From positions 248,001 to 312,000 of the forward strand of contig NZ_KB905023.1 in NCBI RefSeq assembly GCF_000377405.1: a stretch of 64,000 nt of DNA, read 5' to 3'. This document shows positions 55,159 through 64,000 of the stretch, piece after piece. The notes beneath the pieces are model-generated. The model had not been told where the DNA came from, made no database searches, and saw nothing but the letters and a program-made list of their open reading frames with translations. The position numbers and the translations under genes were made by a program. The stretch is from Thioalkalivibrio sp. ALE31. GTDB taxonomy: Bacteria > Pseudomonadota > Gammaproteobacteria > Ectothiorhodospirales > Ectothiorhodospiraceae. The stretch's first letter is position 1; each line of letters starts with the position of its first letter.

Positions 55159-57706
55159 ATGAGCAAGCACCTCGTCATCGTAGAGTCGCCCGCCAAGGGC
55201 AAGACCATCGAGAAGTATCTCGGCCCGGACTACCAGGTCATGGCCTCCTATGGCCATGTGCGCGACCTGGTGCCCAAGGAGGGCGCGGTGGACCCGGAGA
55301 ACGGGTTCCGCATGAAGTACGACGTGATCGAGCGCAGCGAGAAACAGATCGAGGCGATCGCCAAGGCGCTGAAGAAATCCGACGACCTGATCCTTGCGAC
55401 TGACCCTGACCGTGAAGGCGAGGCGATCTCCTGGCATCTCTACGAGGTGTTGCGTGACCGCGGCCTGCTGGACGATCGCGGCGTGCATCGCGTCGTGTTT
55501 CACGAGATCACCAAGAAGGCGATCCAGCAGGCGATCGAGGAACCGCGCGACCTGGCCAAGCCACTGATCGATGCCCAGCAGGCGCGCCGCGCGCTGGACT
55601 ACCTGGTCGGCTTCAACCTCTCCCCGCTGCTGTGGCGCAAGATCAAGCGCGGCCTGTCCGCCGGGCGCGTGCAGAGCCCGGCGCTGCGCATGATCTGCGA
55701 GCGCGAGAACGAGATCGAGGCCTTCGTCCCTCGCGAATACTGGACCCTGGATGCGAAGGTCGAGCGCCAGAGCCAGCCGTTCACCGCGCGCCTGACCCAC
55801 CTGGACGGCAACAAGCTGGACCAGTTCGACCTGAACAGCGCCGAGCTCGCGCACGATGCCCAGAAGCGTCTGACCGACGCCGCGAATGGCGAGCTGCGCG
55901 TCGCCAAGGTCGAAAAGAAGCAGCGCCGCCGCAACCCGGCGGCGCCGTTCACCACCTCGACCCTGCAGCAGGAGGCCTCGCGCAAGCTGGGCTTCACCGC
56001 ATCGCGCACCATGCGCACCGCGCAGCAACTATATGAAGGCATCGATCTGGGATCCGGCGCGATCGGCCTGATCACCTACATGCGTACCGACTCGGTGGCC
56101 CTGGCCGGCGAGGCGATCGGCGAGATCCGCGGCCTGATCGAGGAGCGCTACGGGGCCAACAACGTCCCCGACAGCCCGCGCCAGTACAAGACCAAGTCGA
56201 AGAACGCGCAGGAGGCCCACGAGGCCATCCGCCCAACCTCTGTGCGCCGTCTGCCGAACGAGGTCCGCGAGCGCCTGAGCAGCGACCAGGCCCGGCTGTA
56301 CGACCTGATCTGGAAGCGCACCGTCGCCTGCCAGATGATCCACGCGACCTTCGACACCGTGGCCGCCGACCTGGTCCCGGGCGACAGCCAGCACCAGTTC
56401 CGCGCCACCGGCTCCACCCTGGTCGACCCCGGCTTCATCGCGGTCTACCAGGAGGGCCGCGACGACGCGCAGGATGACGACGAGGACAAGCGCCTGCCGG
56501 AAATGGCCGAGGGCGACACGGTCCAACTCGAAGAGGTCACCGCCGACCAGCACTTCACCGAGCCGCCGCCGCGCTATACCGAGGCCAGCCTGGTGAAGAC
56601 GCTGGAGGAATACGGCATCGGCCGTCCGTCGACCTACGCCAGCATCATCTCCACGCTGCAGTCACGCGAGTACGTGGAGATGGACGGCAAGCGCTTCATC
56701 CCGACCGACACCGGCCGGATCGTGAACAGCTTCCTGACCCAGCACTTCGACCGCTACGTGGACTACGACTTCACCGCGAAGCTCGAGGACGAGCTGGACG
56801 CCATCTCGCGCGGCGAGAAGGACTGGGTCCCGGTGCTGGAGGATTTCTGGGGCGACTTCCGCGACCGGGTGAAGGAAAAGGAAGAGAACGTCACCCGCGC
56901 CGAGGCCGTGCAGTCACGCGAGCTGGGCCCCGATCCGCAGAGCGGGCGCCCGGTCAGCGTGCGCCTGGGTCGTTTCGGCCCGATCGTGCAGATCGGTACC
57001 AAGGACGACGAGGAGAAGCCGCGCTTCGCCGGCCTGCTGCCCGGGCAGAAGATGGACAAGATCACTCTCGATGAGGCCCTGGAGCTGTTCAAGCTGCCGC
57101 GCGACCTCGGCGAGACGCCCGAGGGCGAGCCGGTGATGGTGAACATCGGCCGCTTCGGACCGTACGTGAAGTACGGCTCCAAGTACGCCTCCCTCGGCCC
57201 GGACGACGACGTCTGGACCATCGAGCTGCCGCGCGCGCTGGAGATCGTCGCCGAGAAGAAGCGAAAGGACGCCGAGCGCTTCATCAAGAGCTTCGACGAG
57301 GAAGGCATCCAGGTCCTCAACGGCCGCTACGGACCGTATGTGACCGACGGCAACAAGAACGCCAAGATCCCCAAGGAAACCGATCCCAAGTCCCTGACAC
57401 TTGCGCAGTGCCAGGAACTGATCGCCGCCGCCCCGGAACGCAAGGGCCGCGGCCGCAAGGGGGCGTCCAAGTCGACCGCCAAATCTTCCGGGAAGACCGC
57501 ATCCAAATCGTCGACCGCGAAGAAGACGACCACGAAAAAGGCGGCCACCACCAAGAAGGCCGCCAGCAAGACGGGCACGAAAAAGACCGCCGCCAAGAAG
57601 AGCACATCGAAGAAGGCCCCGGCGAAGAAGGCTTCGACCGCCAAATCCGGCAGCGCGAAATCCGGCGATGGCGACAGCCGCCTGAGTGCCCAGCCCTCCG
57701 GCGACC

Positions 57707-57720
<14 letters not shown>
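55159..57720 (+). CDS. topA: DNA topoisomerase I with lysine-rich tail
   Basis: 853 residues. Toprim domain (HLVIVESPAKGKTIEKYLGP; ATDPDREGEAISWHLYE), catalytic Tyr307 in LITYMRTDS, and GIGRPSTYASIISTLQSREY. After the core, instead of C4 zinc fingers, two glycine-rich C-terminal repeats occur (VSVRLGRFGPIVQIG, VMVNIGRFGPYVKYG, VLNGRYGPYVTDG). The last 85 or so residues are a Lys/Ala/Thr/Ser tail (AAKKSTSKKAPAKKAST) like histone H1. Relaxes negative supercoils; the tail should bind DNA non-specifically. Confidence 0.95.
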
Positions 57721-61143
<3,423 letters not shown>

Positions 61144-61246
61144 CCCACCCATTCTCCGGATTCATGGACGGTTCACCCCGCGGACCGCAAGCTGGGATTC
61201 ATCACGTCCGCTGCCTTGCGGATCACACGAACACGGGAGAACCGCC

Positions 61247-61909
61247 ATGCAACGCATCCTCGCCCTGGCCGCCACCAGTGCCCTGGTCCTGGTGATGGGC
61301 TGCACCACCACCGATCCATACACCGGGGAAGAACGCGTCTCGCGCGCCACCATCGGGGCCGGCATCGGCGCGGCCACCGGTGCCGTGCTCGGCAGCGTCA
61401 CCAGCAGCCGCAACCGCACCCAGCGCGCGATGATCGGGGCCGGCATCGGCGCCCTGGCCGGCGGCGCCATCGGCAACTACATGGATCGTCAGGAGGATGC
61501 CCTGCGCGAGCAGCTGCGCGGGACCGGCGTCAGCGTGACCCGCGACGGCGACAACATCATCCTCAACATGCCGAGCAACATCACCTTCGATTTCGACCGC
61601 AGCGACATCAAGCCGGAATTCCAGGATGTACTGGACTCGGTGGCCCTGGTCCTGGAGGAGTTCGACCAGACCGGCATCGAAGTCGCCGGCCACACCGACA
61701 GCACCGGTCGCGTCGAATACAACATGGACCTCTCCGAGCGCCGCGCCCAGAGCGTGGGGCAGGCCCTGATCCGCCGCGGTGTGCAGCCGGTGCGCGTGCA
61801 CACCATCGGCTTCGGACCGCACCAGCCGGTCGCCACCAACGACACCGAGGCGGGCCGCCAGCAGAACCGCCGGGTGGAACTGACCCTGTTCCCGCTGACC
61901 GCCGACTGA
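61247..61909 (+). CDS. OmpA-family lipoprotein with glycine-zipper
   Basis: 220 residues from the ATG at 61247 (GGGAGAACCGCC upstream). Lipid Cys19 in [11 protein letters not shown]; glycine-zipper [20 protein letters not shown] and [16 protein letters not shown]; then OmpA-like peptidoglycan-binding domain ([48 protein letters not shown]). Similar to YiaD. Outer-membrane lipoprotein stabilising the envelope. Confidence 0.92.
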   Translation: MQRILALAATSALVLVMGCTTTDPYTGEERVSRATIGAGIGAATGAVLGSVTSSRNRTQRAMIGAGIGALAGGAIGNYMDRQEDALREQLRGTGVSVTRDGDNIILNMPSNITFDFDRSDIKPEFQDVLDSVALVLEEFDQTGIEVAGHTDSTGRVEYNMDLSERRAQSVGQALIRRGVQPVRVHTIGFGPHQPVATNDTEAGRQQNRRVELTLFPLTAD

Positions 61910-62081
61910 TCGAAACCCGCACGCCGGCACCGCGCCGGGCGCGGTACCGGCGCGCCCAAGGCACCCTCCGCGCTGGACACCCCCACCCCTCCTGCGGCAA
62001 AATCCCGAACATTCGTCGCACCGTCATTTTTCGGTGCAATCGCGTCCATTCTCGACAGGATCGCTACCGATTCCCCCTGCC

Positions 62082-62522
62082 ATGGCGTCCATACTGCTGC
62101 TCAACGGCCCCAATCTGAACCTGCTGGGACAGCGGGAGCCGGAGCGCTACGGCGCGCAGACCCTGGCGGATATCGAGACCGACCTGAGGGCTCGGGCGGA
62201 ACAGGCCGACACCTCCTTCGACTGCTTCCAGAGCAACCATGAAGGCGACCTGATCGACCGCATCCATGCCGCCCCCGGCGAGGGCGTGCAACGCATCCTG
62301 ATCAATCCGGGTGGCCTGACCCACACCAGTGTCAGCCTGCGCGATGCCCTGCTGGGTGTTGCCATCCCGTTCTACGAGATCCATATCAGCAACATCCACG
62401 CCCGCGAGCCCTTTCGCCAGACCTCGCGTCTGAGCGATGTCGCCGCCGGTCTGGTCAGTGGCTTCGGCGTCATTGGCTACCGGCTGGCGCTCGATGCGGC
62501 GCTCGCGGCTATCAAGGAATAA
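62082..62522 (+). CDS. aroQ: 3-dehydroquinate dehydratase, type II
   Basis: 146 residues from the ATG at 62082: [20 protein letters not shown] (with catalytic Tyr in the lid), [33 protein letters not shown] and [18 protein letters not shown]. Forms 3-dehydroshikimate. It precedes accB by 9 bp, a common order. Confidence 0.97.
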   Translation: MASILLLNGPNLNLLGQREPERYGAQTLADIETDLRARAEQADTSFDCFQSNHEGDLIDRIHAAPGEGVQRILINPGGLTHTSVSLRDALLGVAIPFYEIHISNIHAREPFRQTSRLSDVAAGLVSGFGVIGYRLALDAALAAIKE

Positions 62523-62531
62523 GAGGCTTCC

Positions 62532-62993
62532 ATGGACATTCGCAAGGTCAAGAAACTGATCGACCTGCTCGACGAGAGCGGCATCCACGAGATCGAGATC
62601 CACGAAGGCGAGGAGTCGGTCCGCATCACCCGCTCGGCCAGCGGCACCGCCGTCGCCGCACCGGCCCCGGCCCCTCTGCCCGCCGCGGCACCGGCACCAG
62701 CCGGCGCACCGCCCGCAGCCGCCCCGGCCGACGCGGCGGACGCGACCCCGGAGATGGACGGTCACCGGGTCACCGCCCCCATGGTCGGCACCTTCTACCG
62801 CGCACCCAGCCCGGGCTCGAAGCCGTTCGTCGAGGTCGGGCAGACCGTGGAGGTCGGCGAGACCCTGTGCATCATCGAGGCGATGAAGATGCTCAACCCG
62901 ATCGAGGCCGACCAGGCGGGGACGGTCCGCGACATCCTGGTCGAGAACGGCAACCCGGTGGAATACGGCCAGCCGCTGTTCATCATCGGCTGA
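62532..62993 (+). CDS. accB: Biotin carboxyl carrier protein of acetyl-CoA carboxylase
   Basis: 153 residues: an N-terminal helical part ([20 protein letters not shown]), an Ala/Pro linker, and the biotinyl domain with EAMKM (Lys119 biotinylated) and the thumb-bearing segment around [12 protein letters not shown]. Carries CO2 for malonyl-CoA synthesis. Cotranscribed with accC. Confidence 0.97.
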   Translation: MDIRKVKKLIDLLDESGIHEIEIHEGEESVRITRSASGTAVAAPAPAPLPAAAPAPAGAPPAAAPADAADATPEMDGHRVTAPMVGTFYRAPSPGSKPFVEVGQTVEVGETLCIIEAMKMLNPIEADQAGTVRDILVENGNPVEYGQPLFIIG

Positions 62994-63024
62994 ACCCTCC
63001 GATTCCCTGCCAACAGGTCCGAGC

Positions 63025-64000
<976 letters not shown>

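Overview
The window is GC-rich chromosomal DNA from a gammaproteobacterium. Conserved gene orders support this: def-fmt-rsmB-DUF4390-ntrY-ntrX-trkA-trkH, dprA-smg-topA-tsaC, hemF-hemB-aroE and aroQ-accB-accC. Acidic surface proteins and the overall gene set suggest a halophilic or haloalkaliphilic Ectothiorhodospiraceae-type organism (Thioalkalivibrio/Ectothiorhodospira-like). That placement is inference, not a database result. HemF (oxygen-dependent) points to aerobic growth. I see no tRNA, rRNA or CRISPR array.

Layout. 1-3.4 kb: end of a type IV pilus operon (pilY1, pilE). 3.4-12.4 kb: a patchwork of housekeeping genes (bipA, speA-ycgL, speE) mixed with four toxin-antitoxin loci (PIN/RHH, a broken RHH/PIN pair, MazEF, ParDE-like) and many palindromic repeats. 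12.4-33.9 kb: a nitrogen-scavenging region with hupE-ureDABCEFG (urease), urtABCDE-amiE-amiB (urea/amide ABC importer, aliphatic amidase, AmiB ATPase), a divergent GAF/sigma-54 activator, fmdA-fmdB (formamidase), fetAB, and an outer-membrane protein gene with glnK and amtB. 34-43.5 kb: folB, an amidoligase/glutaminase-like pair, msrA, a PQQ-type sugar dehydrogenase, nei, a disrupted NYN-domain gene, a lipid A acyltransferase-like gene, a TPR gene and trkH. 43.5-64 kb: trkA, ntrX, ntrY, DUF4390, rsmB, fmt and def on the minus strand, then a plus-strand run from a LysM lipoprotein through dprA, topA, hemF, hemB, aroE and an OmpA-like lipoprotein to aroQ, accB and a partial accC.

How it works together. 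Four separate transcription units in the nitrogen region carry -24/-12 (sigma-54) promoter matches with exact 12-bp GG-to-GC spacing: hupE-ure, urtA, fmdA and the porin-glnK-amtB unit. Three also have a dyad about 110 bp upstream of the predicted start. The dyad upstream of urtA is an exact GCAC-N7-GTGC NtrC-type box. The inferred picture is a nitrogen-limitation regulon in which urea and short amides are imported, hydrolysed by urease, amidase and formamidase, and the ammonia is managed by GlnK/AmtB.

The most unusual feature is a family of three 210-280 bp palindromic elements (6980-7259, 39880-40152, 48431-48640). Their terminal inverted repeats and internal stems differ in sequence between copies but keep pairing, so the fold is conserved. 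Two copies destroy genes (an RHH antitoxin and an NYN-domain protein). The third fills the DUF4390-ntrY junction, and its ends appear to provide the stop codon of one gene and the start region of the other.
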